Of a stretch of DNA of 64,000 bases, positions 33,090 through 43,716 are shown piece after piece. Location of the stretch: the NCBI RefSeq assembly GCF_000510265.1, contig NZ_CP006745.1, positions 491,444-555,443 on the forward strand, in the 5' to 3' direction. Origin of the DNA: Candidatus Endolissoclinum faulkneri L5 (GTDB lineage Bacteria; Pseudomonadota; Alphaproteobacteria; Thalassobaculales; Thalassobaculaceae). Below the pieces are notes generated by a model. The model was not told the origin of the DNA. It saw only the letters and a list, made by a program, of their open reading frames with translations, and searched no databases. The first letter of the stretch is position 1. Every line of letters begins with the position of its first letter. A program made the position numbers and the translations under genes.

Positions 33090-33176
33090 AATAATAATGC
33101 ATTGAGAAATAATAATGCATTGAGATTTAATTTTTCACTGTTATAACACTGTATCCTATTATAACACTGTATCCTA
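33090..33176. repeat. Two neighbouring exact tandem duplications, 18 bp x 2 each
   Basis: AATAATAATGCATTGAGA at 33090-33107 is repeated at 33108-33125. TTATAACACTGTATCCTA at 33141-33158 is repeated at 33159-33176. The two units are unrelated to each other but the same length. Confidence 0.95.
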
Positions 33177-34835
33177 TCTAGCAATTAGTAGTTTATGCAT
33201 CCTAAAAATTTATCAGTATTTTATTAGAACTATTTAGACAAATAAATATTTTTAACACTTGTTTTGCATTTGAAAACTTAGAATTTTACTTAACTTAGTA
33301 ATAGTTTCTTCCGAAGGTTTATTTTTAGTAAATTATTTTATATTGCGGTCATTTTAATTAAAAAAAATTATCCAGCATTAGCAAAAGTTATAAAATTGCG
33401 TATCTATAATCTTCTAAATCATATAAAATACTCAGAAATACTCTCTTAGGATTATGGGGGTATGTATTCTGAAAAAAGAGATTACGATAATTTTTTTAGA
33501 TCCCGTTATGCTTACGATCGCGTAACTTTTTGGAATCGTCATTTGTAATGCACTGTTTCTTCTTCGTTATGCCTTATTATTGATTCTCATTGATTAAAGT
33601 TAGTTATGCTTGCCTAAAACCTAGCACTTACTTCCCTGACCAAAATTTATAACAATAAAAAATAGAGCAACAACAATGGCTTAATCAGCATGATGCTAGT
33701 TAAATAATTGTTCATAAATTAAATCCGTTTAAATTTTCTTACATATAAACTCTTACATATAAACCGAAAAAATACACCGTAAGATAGAATAAGCTTTTAT
33801 GAATTATTATGTGAAAAAATTTTATCATAATCAACATTAACAATCTTCAAATATGCTGGGGATAATTGTCTATCAGTTCTATTGCAGATCAGTTGATAAT
33901 AATAAATATTCATTTAAGTATTGCGTAAATATAATACAATGTTATCATATTCATGACTGGTTATTCTTAATAATTTAATCTATAAATTAAGTCTTATTTA
34001 AGTTAATTACAGTGATAAAATTATATGAGATTTTATTTATTAATACAAAACTCTGTTTTTATTAGTGTACATAATCCTGTAATAAAAAAAACCAAGAGAT
34101 ACAATCCAATTAGTAGGTGATTATCTTAAAAAACAACTTTGTAAAATACATACAAAATAGATTAATTAAATGTTACCTTGAATTAAGATTAGTAGTTAAA
34201 AAAAACTATCTTTATTACTGTTTTTTTTGGAAAAATGCTGTATTTTTTTGTGCTAAGATTTACTTACTATTATTGCGTTTAACAAAAACTACAAGTTTTT
34301 GTCATACTTGAAAAGTCAAGGTCGTGCGTAAAAAATTATTTCATCAAATAGACTAGAGATAACAAATGTATTTACTCGGGAAACGATTTAATAATTATCA
34401 AAAATAAAATATTTCGTTAGTGTATATGGCCTTATTAATAATTTATTAAGCGGATGCATATGCTAGAAAAAGCGTAATAACAATAACAATATAATTTCAT
34501 AATCGATATAGTTATTTAATTTATCAGAAAAGTTATTCGATCTCGATGTAGTTAAGTGTTTAGCTTGTTTTCTAACCTAAAAGGCTATACATTATTAATT
34601 TAAATATCATCTAGCGATAAGCACAAGTATTTAATTTATAATCATCGAATTAAGTTAATTATCGAATAAAGTTTTATTAATAAAAAAATTATCGGATAAT
34701 TATCGTTAATTAATCATTAACCATCTTTAATCCGCATAACCTCTTGTTCCAGACAGCTTTGTATCGTATTTTGAGGTGATTTTTCTACAAGACACCGCTT
34801 GATATAACAAACAAAATAATTGGGGAGATATAATT

Positions 34836-35135
34836 ATGACTCGTAGCTGTAATCTTACAGGTAAAAGTGTTCTAACTGGCAATAATGTTAGCCACGCAAA
34901 CAATCGGACTCGTCGACGCTTTTTGCCTAATATCCAGCAAAAATCTTTACTTTCAGAAGTACTCGGCGACACAGTTCGTATAAAGTTAACTACAGCCGCA
35001 TTGCGAACGGTCGAACATCGTGGCGGTCTAGATACTTTCCTAAAAACTACACAATCATCTAAATTACCACCATTTGCTCGCCGACTGAAGAAAAGAATAC
35101 TTCTAGCTGAGAGAAAAAATTCCCAAAATTCCTAA
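34836..35135 (+). CDS. rpmB: 50S ribosomal protein L28
   Basis: A structural protein of the large ribosomal subunit. The N-terminus [32 protein letters not shown] is the L28 signature, followed by [22 protein letters not shown]. The protein is strongly basic, 99 aa, the usual alphaproteobacterial length. The GxxxGNxVSHAxxKTKRxFxPN pattern is intact. The N-terminal CxxC zinc motif of some bacterial L28 proteins is not present, as is normal for alphaproteobacteria. GGGGAG about 8 nt before the ATG gives a good ribosome binding site. It is monocistronic between large gaps. Confidence 0.96.
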   Translation: MTRSCNLTGKSVLTGNNVSHANNRTRRRFLPNIQQKSLLSEVLGDTVRIKLTTAALRTVEHRGGLDTFLKTTQSSKLPPFARRLKKRILLAERKNSQNS

Positions 35136-35951
35136 ACAATACATTTAATTTATTCGTATCGCATGTTGTTTATTTTATCAAATGTGTCTTTGCGGTTATT
35201 CAACGAATAATAAAGCAACTATGCAATCGAATGAAAAAAACCTAAAGTCATTACCGATTCTGCTCTTTTCCCTAATAATTGGCTTATTTTAAGTTGAAAT
35301 ATATTTCTTTAGTAAAGCGAATCAATTATATCATCATATTACAAATATTTTTCGTAAATCAGCAAACACTGTATGGTAAGTGTGTTTTGTTGATTTAAGT
35401 ACTCGCTGAGTAGACAGTAACGATTGCGTTATATTTTACTTTAGTTTAATCAGACTTCTAGTAGCTTTAATTAGCTGTATTGCTGAGTAAACCTTGTAAT
35501 AGAAATTTTATCCGAATTGCAGCTGTAATACTAGATTTTTGTGTTAGCATTCAAAGAGCTACTTTGATTAAGTTCCTTAAATGCTTGTAATTAATAATTA
35601 TATGTTCATTATTTTCTAATGAATATTGAGGATTATAAATATAATAAATATCTCCTAATTTTAATAAGAATCATATTAATAACAATATTCTAGCATATCA
35701 AAAATTTAATTTTGTAAAAACAAATTTTTACAATTTAATAAAGACACAGTAGTCTCCATATTAAAAATGTTTAATAACTAAACCTAATCTTTACTATCGC
35801 GTATTAAAATCCATTACATAGAAATTAATGCGCTTTAAATATAGTATAGATTATAAATAATCATTTTAAACATAAAAATAATTAATAATGTAAAATTACA
35901 TCATAGTATAAGTTATTATCAATAAATAATTGATGGTTTTTTTAAAATAAG
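35136..35951. other. Gap between rpmB and ccmA
   Basis: About 800 bp without a gene. An imperfect hairpin at about 35355-35397 (AAATCAGCAAACACT with a partly complementary arm) could be a weak terminator for rpmB, but it is bulged. Confidence 0.5.
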
Positions 35952-36623
35952 ATGATTCAAATACATCCTACTCCAAGCTGTTTAACAGCAAGAGAAGTTT
36001 CTGTCTTTCGTAGTGGAAAACCTATATTTACCAAGCTTTCTACGGTTATTTTTCCAGGTCAGGCCTTACGTTTAGTAGGACCAAACGGTTGCGGTAAAAG
36101 TACGGTTTTGCGCTTATTTGCTGGGTTACTATCGCCAATTAAAGGTAATGTGTATTGGGCAAATATCCCCATCAAAAAAGATCTTTCTAAGCATGTCAAC
36201 AGAGTTGCTTATTTAGGGCACAAAAATGCCATAAAATTTTCACTTACAGCACGTGAAAATGCTAAAACTTTGTTAACAGTCTCTGGAAGATATTCCCAAT
36301 CGTCGCTGGACAGAGCATTTAAAATGTTAGAACTGGAGCATTTAGCAGGTCTACCTGCGGGGTTGCTATCAGAAGGACAAAGAAATCGCGTATCACTCGC
36401 TCGAGTGATAGCATCTTTTTGCCCACTATGGCTGCTAGATGAGCCGACAACTGGTCTAGACTCTGCCGCTACTAACGCTTTAGAAAACGCTATTTCCCTA
36501 CACCTATCTGACGGCGGTATGGTAATTTTTGCAACCCACAGCGCCATAAATTTAGGACAAGATGATAAAACGCTTGATCCGAGCGATTTTGCTTGTTCTC
36601 TAAAGCTATGGGAAGATATTTGA
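35952..36623 (+). CDS. ccmA: Cytochrome c biogenesis ATP-binding export protein CcmA
   Basis: The ATPase of the CcmABCD system, which releases haem-loaded CcmE for cytochrome c maturation. ABC features are complete: Walker A GPNGCGKST (43-51), signature LSEGQRNRVSLAR (139-151), Walker B LWLLDEP (159-165), and the H-loop ATHS near 194. The short length of 223 aa, the LRLVGPNGCGKSTVLRLFAGLL opening and PxxGxVYW identify CcmA rather than a generic transporter ATPase. There is no clear Shine-Dalgarno before the ATG. In most alphaproteobacteria ccmB and ccmC follow directly; here a 3.4-kb empty gap follows, so the partners must be elsewhere or lost. Confidence 0.9.
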   Translation: MIQIHPTPSCLTAREVSVFRSGKPIFTKLSTVIFPGQALRLVGPNGCGKSTVLRLFAGLLSPIKGNVYWANIPIKKDLSKHVNRVAYLGHKNAIKFSLTARENAKTLLTVSGRYSQSSLDRAFKMLELEHLAGLPAGLLSEGQRNRVSLARVIASFCPLWLLDEPTTGLDSAATNALENAISLHLSDGGMVIFATHSAINLGQDDKTLDPSDFACSLKLWEDI

Positions 36624-37890
36624 AACAAATTAACGACCAGTTAAGATTGTATTACAATAATTGTTTAATTTTAGATTATTTAGACATAAAGGACAAGGAT
36701 TCTAAGGATAATTTCGCCTGCTAGGGAATAAATTACTGCGGTAAGTGCATTTTTTCTTACGCAGTTTAAAAAAAATTACTTTAGTAGATTAAAAATTAAC
36801 TGAAGTAAACTAAAACTATAGTAGTAATTTTAATCGAAAAATTGATTTAATGCTGTAAATAATTACAGACAATACATAATTAATTTATTTTTAATTATTA
36901 TTTTGCCATAGGCAAAAACAACTTTATGTTTTTTACATCGTTAATACTATTAATTATAGATATTGTAGTTAATATATCGATATTGTAGTTAATAAAAATT
37001 GCTGACCTAGTCACTAAGATTGTTTGATTAAACTCGATCGTCATCAATAAATTTTTTTATTTAATGTCGATTTGTAAATTGTTGTCAGATACTGACAACT
37101 TATTTAGAAAATAAATGTATTAAAACCATCATGCGGCTCTTTTTATAGTAATTTACCAAACGCACTGTTGCCAAAATTATGCTTAGTGCTTTTTGTTGAA
37201 ATGACTTAATTTATGATAATAAGTAATTGAATAAAAATAGTTATAAAAGCTGCGGTAGTATAGATTACTATATACAAAATTAAATTATTTAAGCTAAATA
37301 ATATGATAGTTTGTAATTTTTCTACTATAATTTTCATAATCTAAACAATATCAGTTTTAAGCGTTTTCGGCTCCTATGTTAGGTATATCATTGCTTTATC
37401 TTTTAGATAAAAGAAGGTGTTTTCTAGCTGATAATATTTTTGTTGTTATTATTTAAATAGGCACATGGAAGGCTAAAAGATAATTGATTTTATAATTGCT
37501 ATTATTGAGTTTTGCTAATAATAAAAAGACAATGATAGCTTTCTTTAGGAAAGGAACAGCTAATATATTAAACGCCTGATCAATTAACTTTGTAAATTAA
37601 TTGAATGTTATGATGTAACTTATGTAATCTCAAATAATGACTTTGTAAATTACAGAAAATTTCATTTTTTTTGAAATGCATCGTTACTTAAAACAAAACG
37701 AAATATTTGTAGGTTTAGACTGCGTAAGAAAAATACTTTAAGTTACCTAGAGATTTTGCTTTATCGTATAGTTATTCTAAACTAGATATACTGAACAGTT
37801 TTATTTGATAATTTTATCGCGCTGCAGTCGGGATAAAGTGGCTAAATAGCTTGCTGTTTGGGTTTTAACTGGGGTTGAGATTAGCTCTTA

Positions 37891-37932
37891 TATCTATTAA
37901 AATAGATAACCTATCTATTAAAATAGATAACC
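37891..37932. repeat. Exact tandem duplication of a self-complementary unit, 21 bp x 2
   Basis: The unit TATCTATTAAAATAGATAAC plus C at 37891-37911 is repeated at 37912-37932. Each unit contains TATCTATT/AATAGATA and can form its own hairpin. Confidence 0.95.
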
Positions 37933-38081
37933 GCCCCCTAACCTAAAAGTGGTTTTTTTAATTACTTTGCTTGTTGTTTTTTTTATTTAAGAAAAATAAA
38001 CGCTTGCTAACTCGGTAAATATAACGGTAGGTTATAGTCATCTGATCTATAGTTTATGCAAAAAATTTATATTCGCACATA

Positions 38082-38129
38082 AGATTAAATAAAGTAGTAT
38101 AAACCAGATTAAATAAAGTAGTATAAACC
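38082..38129. repeat. Exact tandem duplication, 24 bp x 2
   Basis: The unit starting AGATTAAATAAAGTAG at 38082-38105 is repeated without change at 38106-38129. Non-coding. Confidence 0.95.
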
Positions 38130-38573
38130 ATTCATATCCTGAACATACACAGTTTGTATGCTAACCTTGGATTTTTATTAATTTAGGATTGAGATATTTC
38201 AATGCAAAAACTCTTACTAGAACTATGCTTTTTGCATTAGAATAATTGATAATGAGTATTCTTCTTGAATTCCTGTCAAAAATCTCCCCATTCGATTGGT
38301 GGCGTAGTTTAAATATTCTATGGCTTTCGTCACAACAGTTGATCTTTTTGTACAAAATATACTATACTACAATGCCTATATACTATCGCTTTTATAAAAA
38401 ATTATTGGTTTTATAATACAATTTTTGACAAAAGCAACTTTAATATCAAAAATATTAATTTGACATTAAGCCTAATTTCAGGCAATCATCAAATTTTTTA
38501 CTTATCAGGACTTATTCTAGAGTATTATCTGTTTGAGCGACTCTTATTGCATCTTGTAATCTGTAGAACAGAT

Positions 38574-38602
38574 CAATGCTTTACTTGTAAAGTAAAGCAT
38601 TG
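38574..38602. repeat. Perfect inverted repeat, 11-bp arms
   Basis: CAATGCTTTAC (38574-38584) and its exact complement (38592-38602) flank a 7-nt loop. No gene is close by. Confidence 0.8.
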
Positions 38603-39469
38603 AAAATTAACAAAAATACTCAGAAATTGTCTATGATTTATCGTTCTTTATACTTATAGGCAATTCATAAAGGCTAATTACTTTCTCTCTACTAATAAAT
38701 TTGCTACAAAACTAATAATTACTTTTAATGCTTTGCGCTGGTATAGAAAAATAGCTGCAGATAATTGAATATTTTAAAAGAAAATGACTTAATTGACTGT
38801 TAATACTGTGTTTAGATTGAAAAGTTTTAACAAACTAAACCAAGCTTAATTTAGATTCGCTAGCTTATTAAAGCTGCTGATCATGAATAGATTCTCCAGC
38901 CTTCGTCGGCAAGATATGAATTAATTATCTTTAATTTTAGCAGAAAAGTTAACAGTATAATAACAAAGATACTAACATTGCACTTTGCTAATGAATTAGT
39001 TAAATATAGTGTGTTACTTTTTTGGAATATAAACTAACTTTCTTAATTGGATGTTAGCAAACTGCTACTGGCTATAACTTTAATACTAAAAGATTAGCGC
39101 AAATGTTAATTTAGACTTTTTATTAATGTAGTATACGAAGCCTTTTTAGCTAATATACTAAAAATAGCTTCTTACGCCAGATCAGTTTTGTTTATAGAAT
39201 TTTATACCCCTACAGTCTGTAGATGATGATTTATCCCAGTATTGTTTAATTTCATTATTGAGTGATATAAATTTTTTATTGTTATAAATAAATTACGGTA
39301 AGTCAGCTAAAATATATTGTCTAGCTGTAAAATTGACTTTTATTTTATCATCAAGTTTTACCAGTAATTGATAATTATCAGTAATTATAATTTAATATTA
39401 AGCTCACTTGATATGTTGCTAATGACTCATATTATCCCTGATATTATTTATTGTACAGCATTCACTGCA

Positions 39470-39499
39470 GTTTATCAGTAAATAATTTTACTGATAAAC
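39470..39499. repeat. Perfect inverted repeat, 13-bp arms, 4-nt loop
   Basis: GTTTATCAGTAAA (39470-39482) and its complement (39487-39499) flank TAAT. It is about 550 bp beyond the 3' end of pyrD on the minus strand. Confidence 0.85.
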
Positions 39500-40048
39500 G
39501 TCAATCAATATTATCATACTATAGTTATATACTAAAATAATTAGTTCAGCGTACGATGCTCGTATTTTTATTTTCTTCTACAATGAAAATTGTTGATAAA
39601 AGGACACCTTATTTATATCTCTATAGCAAAGATTTATTCTTAAAATAAAGATAATTCTTATACATTAGCTATCTAGCTTGCTTTATTGATATGATAATCA
39701 TTATCTATTTTTATTTCTTTATGCAACTATATTTAGATTATATGTTTAATTTTGTTTAACTTTTAAAATAAATGATTCTATGAATGAGGCTATTACTAGT
39801 TTAATTTTAATCTAATTAAAGAAGTTCATTTATTCTACTAGCAAGTTCTTTAATAAAATTAAATACCATTTATATTTAGCTCATTATCTAAAACAGTTGC
39901 TTTTACTTAATCAACGACAAAAATGTTGCTTAACAATAATTTGTTTCTAAAAAACTTTAGCCGTGCTGTGGATAGGCAAATAGAATGATCTAAGAAATTG
40001 TGATGTAGCTCTGATTGCCCCGTCTTAGTATTTATAGGCGGCGCTAAA

Positions 40049-41128
40049 CTATTTCAGCGCTAGCTTTTCTGAATCAATCCCAACTATTGATCCGATTGTG
40101 GGGTAACCTGCTGATGCTATTTGTGCAGAAAGTTCGTTTCTAATTCTCATAAATAAACCTGCGCCATTATATACTAGAGCTGAATAAAGCTGCACGAGAG
40201 ATGCACCAGCACGAATTTTAGTATAGGCTGTTTCCGCACTTTCTACTCCGCCAGCACCAATCAATACTAGACTATTTCCCGCTATTAGTTTTGCTTGAGC
40301 TAGTATTCTGGTAGATAGTTCGAATAGCGGACGGCCAGATAGGCCCCCAGGTTCATTGCTTAGTTTTGAACGCAAAAATGTGGGACGAGTAATAGTAGTA
40401 TTGGAGATGATAAGTCCTGCTATACCAGCACGTACTGCTGTATCAATGATTGCTTCAAGCTGTCCTTCTCCCAAATCAGGTGCAATCTTCAGAAGTATAG
40501 GCGGAGTATTTTTATATTCTGCAGAGCTCCTAGCCTCAATTACTGTATCTAATAATCTACTAAGTGCCTCCTTTTTTTGTAGGTCACGCAATCCAGGAGT
40601 GTTTGGTGAAGATACATTAACCGTAATATAATCAGCTAATTGTGTAAACTTTCGTACACAGTGATCATAGTCATTAACGAAATTAATAGTGTTCTTGTTA
40701 GCTCCAATATTAATTCCTATAATTCCCGTGTGCCGCGATTTACGGCACAAGCGCCGAAGAATAATCTCGCTGCCTTCGTTGCTGAAGCCAATGCGGTTAA
40801 TTATTCCTGCATCTTCGCGTAGCCGAAAAATCCTGGGTCTTGGATTACCTGGCTGAGGACTTGCTGTAATGGTGCCAATCTCAACAGCTGCCGCACCTAG
40901 TTTTAATAGTGCATGCCAGCATTCAGCATTTTTATCGAAGCCAGCGGCTAAGCAAACTGGGTGTGGAAAATTTATCCCCATCAGGTTCTGGGAAAGGTTG
41001 GGGAAAGTTTTAGAGCGGTCTACTGGCGCTATTCCAGAGGAAAGCCCGCATATTGTAATACGATGAGCAATTTCTGGTTCAAAATAATTCAGAAACGGAA
41101 TTGCAAGATCAAATATAGGCATATTCAT
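40049..41128 (-). CDS. pyrD: Dihydroorotate dehydrogenase (quinone), class 2
   Basis: A membrane-associated FMN enzyme that oxidises dihydroorotate to orotate and passes electrons to ubiquinone, in pyrimidine synthesis. Class 2 features: the short N-terminal helix region (residues 1-30, FLNYFEPEIAHRITI) that contacts membrane and quinone, NPVCLAAGFDKNAE-like FPHPVCLAAGFDKNAE, GTITASPQPGNPRPRIFRL, INRIGFSNEG, the active-site serine in VNVSSPNTPGLRDLQ (Ser173/174), and the phosphate-binding LIGAGGVESAETAYTKIRAGASLVQLYSA. Length 359 is normal. A second ATG two codons in is possible. It is monocistronic. The electrons go to the same quinone pool that the complex I operon in this window feeds. Confidence 0.95.
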   Translation of the reverse strand: MNMPIFDLAIPFLNYFEPEIAHRITICGLSSGIAPVDRSKTFPNLSQNLMGINFPHPVCLAAGFDKNAECWHALLKLGAAAVEIGTITASPQPGNPRPRIFRLREDAGIINRIGFSNEGSEIILRRLCRKSRHTGIIGINIGANKNTINFVNDYDHCVRKFTQLADYITVNVSSPNTPGLRDLQKKEALSRLLDTVIEARSSAEYKNTPPILLKIAPDLGEGQLEAIIDTAVRAGIAGLIISNTTITRPTFLRSKLSNEPGGLSGRPLFELSTRILAQAKLIAGNSLVLIGAGGVESAETAYTKIRAGASLVQLYSALVYNGAGLFMRIRNELSAQIASAGYPTIGSIVGIDSEKLALK

Positions 41129-42699
41129 ATGAATGATATTAACCTATTGGAACATTTCTATAAATAATAACGGATTATCCCTAATTAAGGATAAAATAGG
41201 AGCTGATAGTAGTCTTAATCATCGTCATATTTATATTCTTTTTGTCCAAAACTGTATTCCCAGTTAATCAATTTTTATTCTACCAGTATATTAAAACTAC
41301 GATGTATTAAAGAGATATTTGATTTAGCAGGGATATTGAAAGTCAAGCGTAATTATTGTATATCACGTAAGATACAATTTATTCTATTGATATAACTGCA
41401 ATATATTGATTATTCTAATACTGCTATACTATAAGTCTTGTAGACTAGCTTTAGGAAGGTTAGTCTGCGATAATTACCGACGATGTAGTTAAATTGATAT
41501 TTGAAACAGATAATTTACTTAAGTTATTATTAATTTAAGTTTTGATTATAGGTTAAGAGGCTTATAGGCATCAATTGAATTGAGCAAAAAAAAACAATTG
41601 CAAAGTTTAGAATGATTACATAGGTATTAAAACGATTATAGTACTACTTAGTTAAATTATTTAGTTGCTTTGATTTGTCAGGAACTGTTTAAAAATGATT
41701 AATGATCTATTGCTATTGCGTTATATATAGTGAAATTTTAGTGCTACACTTCCTCAAGCTAATTTGCTTTATGTTTCTATATTTTCTACTTTGATCTATT
41801 TGTCAACTGATTTCAATCAAAAAAGCATAGGTTTGGGCTTGTTATCTTTTAATTTAACGAATGGAAAGGTATGAACTATATTAGTAATATAAATTTGCTT
41901 TAAAATATCAATTTTATTACAACTAAATAGTTTAGATGAATGATTTTTAATTTTATTCTACTGTAGAATAAGGAATCTGTGTAGGTTTTAGGTAAAAAAT
42001 AGCAGAGAAGCAAGGGAATTATTTTTTATTTCACTCTATGATGGGACTATATTTGCTAATATATTGTCGTTAGTTAAGAATTTTATCGATTAAGCTTAAG
42101 TGGCTTAATGTGTATGCTAGTTCATAAATCACAAATATTATTTAGCAATCCTACGATTGAATTTATTTAACTTGTTCTTAGCGCTCAATGAATTAAGCAA
42201 AGACTGGAACGCTAACTTACAGTATACCGGTAGATATATTGTATATTATTTGCTATTTTGACTCTTTTACTATCATAAATATGTTTATTGTTGTTGTTTG
42301 ATAAATCTAACTGAAAAACTCCGCTTACGTCTGTCATAGCGTCTATTTTAATGTTGTACGATTTGGATAGTAGATTTAGATAATTGAGTTAGTTTAAAGA
42401 CTTCAAGATGTGGCTTATTTCAGTTTAAAAGCATTATCGAGCACAAGCAATAAGGTTAATTTTGCTACCTTGCTTAAAATGCAGGTGAGAAAAATTTTTC
42501 AGTATATTGCTTTGTAGATAGCAGGAAATGTAATACCTTTACTTATATTGAACTATTCAGGATTATTTAAGTCATGTTTTATGAATTAAGTAAAAATTTT
42601 TAGAAAAAGTTAATTAAGATATATGTATATTTGAGCTGCTAATAGCAATATGTTTTAGTTATACTTTCATCAAAAATCAGTAAATTGTTTTCCAATATT

Positions 42700-42749
42700 T
42701 ATTTTAATAATTGAGATTGATTGCTAAATCAATCTCAATTATTAAAATA
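42700..42749. repeat. Perfect inverted repeat, 23-bp arms, 4-nt loop
   Basis: Arms 42700-42722 and 42727-42749 (inner part AATTGAGATTGATT and its complement) enclose GCTA. This long, exact hairpin sits 22 bp before the four-copy tandem array. Confidence 0.88.
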
Positions 42750-42771
42750 TTGACTCTCCTAATTTAACTAG

Positions 42772-42855
42772 GTTATATTTTATATAATTACTGTTATATT
42801 TTATATAATTACTGTTATATTTTATATAATTACTGTTATATTTTATATAATTACT
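42772..42855. repeat. Tandem array, 21 bp x 4, exact
   Basis: Four identical copies of GTTATATTTTATATAATTAC plus T run from 42772 to 42855. Each unit contains the near-palindrome TATATTTTATATAA. There are no spacers, so it is not a CRISPR array. Non-coding. Confidence 0.96.
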
Positions 42856-43153
42856 GTAGTTATTGTACCTGATGTTTTAACTTAATATTGTAGTGGTATT
42901 GACAGGCGACAGTTTGTTCGTTATAGCGATGAGAAGTTCTATTACTAGGGTCAGTTATTAATTTAGCTCAGGCGGAAATTTTTCTTCATAAATAATTATT
43001 TATCTATAAATTTAACTTGCATTAAGCACTCTTTTTTCGCAATGATTTATTTTTAATAGTCAATTTATTACTTGGTCGTTAGTGTGAAGTTCATTAAATC
43101 ATGTTATACCATCAATATAGTATGATTTAATTAAAACGTATTAATTGCTCAAC

Positions 43154-43182
43154 TTGACATTGCCAACGATTAGTGTTAGCAT
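43154..43182 (+). promoter_or_regulatory. Sigma-70-type promoter of trxA
   Basis: A consensus -35 TTGACA (43154-43159), 17-bp spacer and -10 TAGCAT (43177-43182) end 44 bp before the GTG start of trxA. Confidence 0.55.
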
Positions 43183-43226
43183 TCAGCTGGATAAATTTTA
43201 ATAAATAATCAAGTAAGGGTACTTAA

Positions 43227-43547
43227 GTGGCTATAAAGATAGTTTCTGACTCTTCGTTTTGCGAAGAAGTTTTAAAATCTGATATTCCTGTGATAGTTGA
43301 TTTTTGGGCTGAGTGGTGTGCTCCTTGCAAAGCAATCGCTCCATCATTGGAAAAAATTTCCGATGAACTTAAGGAGCAGGTGAAGATTGTTAAATTAAAT
43401 ATAGACGATAATCAAAAAACCCCAGTTACTTATGGCGTGCGTGGTATTCCTACTTTAATAGTTTTTAAGAATGGGAATATCCATGCTAAGAAAGTTGGTG
43501 CAATGTCTGAATCCCAGTTAAAAGATTGGATTAAAGGATTGATATAA
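43227..43547 (+). CDS. trxA: Thioredoxin
   Basis: A small cytoplasmic disulfide reductase that gives electrons to ribonucleotide reductase, peroxidases and other targets. The fold and active site are typical: VIVDFWAEWCAPCK with Cys31 and Cys34 (WCAPC, with Ala in place of the more common Gly), and the cis-proline loop in RGIPTLIVFKNG. Length 106 is standard. The start is GTG at 43227, with AAGGG about 8 nt upstream and a good promoter. It converges on folC. In several alphaproteobacteria trxA lies co-directionally after accD-folC; here it is flipped. Confidence 0.96.
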   Translation: MAIKIVSDSSFCEEVLKSDIPVIVDFWAEWCAPCKAIAPSLEKISDELKEQVKIVKLNIDDNQKTPVTYGVRGIPTLIVFKNGNIHAKKVGAMSESQLKDWIKGLI

Positions 43548-43567
43548 AAGTAATAAGCAATTGCGGG

Positions 43568-43594
43568 AATTTTTGCTTTTTCTATGCAAAAATT
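43568..43594. terminator. Probable terminator between convergent trxA and folC
   Basis: AATTTTTGC (43568-43576) and its complement (43586-43594) form a 9-bp stem with a 9-nt loop. It is followed on the plus strand by TTGCTTTT, 20 bp after the trxA stop. The stem is AT-rich and therefore weak. Confidence 0.4.
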
Positions 43595-43716
43595 TGCTTT
43601 TAGGTAATTATTTTCAATTAAAATGCCAATCCAGTATGCTTAACTTGTTATTTCGGTTCATTTAAATTATAGATAACCTATTTTAGCACTAGAGAAAATT
43701 GTACAACAGATGCCTT

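Larger units (their letters stand above)
31154..34835. other. Longest non-coding gap (3.7 kb)
   Basis: No supportable gene on either strand. It includes three adjacent hairpins (32578-32650) and exact tandem duplications (33090-33125 and 33141-33176). A 16-bp repeat at 32871 recurs at 32890. Confidence 0.6.
36624..40048. other. Long non-coding gap (3.4 kb)
   Basis: No gene or readable pseudogene, and no trace of ccmB or ccmC. It contains a bulged hairpin at about 36731-36764 after ccmA, tandem duplications at 37891-37932 and 38082-38129, and perfect hairpins at 38574-38602 and 39470-39499. Confidence 0.6.
41129..43226. other. Non-coding gap upstream of trxA
   Basis: 2.1 kb without a gene. 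It contains a 23-bp perfect inverted repeat (42700-42749), a four-copy tandem array (42772-42855) and a trxA promoter candidate near the right end. Confidence 0.6.

Noticed and set aside
34117-34311. 64-codon frame upstream of rpmB
   Set aside because: Its residues are those of translated AT-rich DNA (Lys, Leu, Phe, Tyr) with no motif. The strong ribosome binding site belongs to rpmB.
38161-38355. 64-codon minus-strand frame in the 3.4-kb gap
   Set aside because: No recognisable motif, no ribosome binding site, and no sign of being a ccmB/ccmC remnant.
42772-42855. Four-copy direct repeat as a CRISPR array
   Set aside because: The units are contiguous with no spacers, 21 bp long, and no cas gene is in the window.
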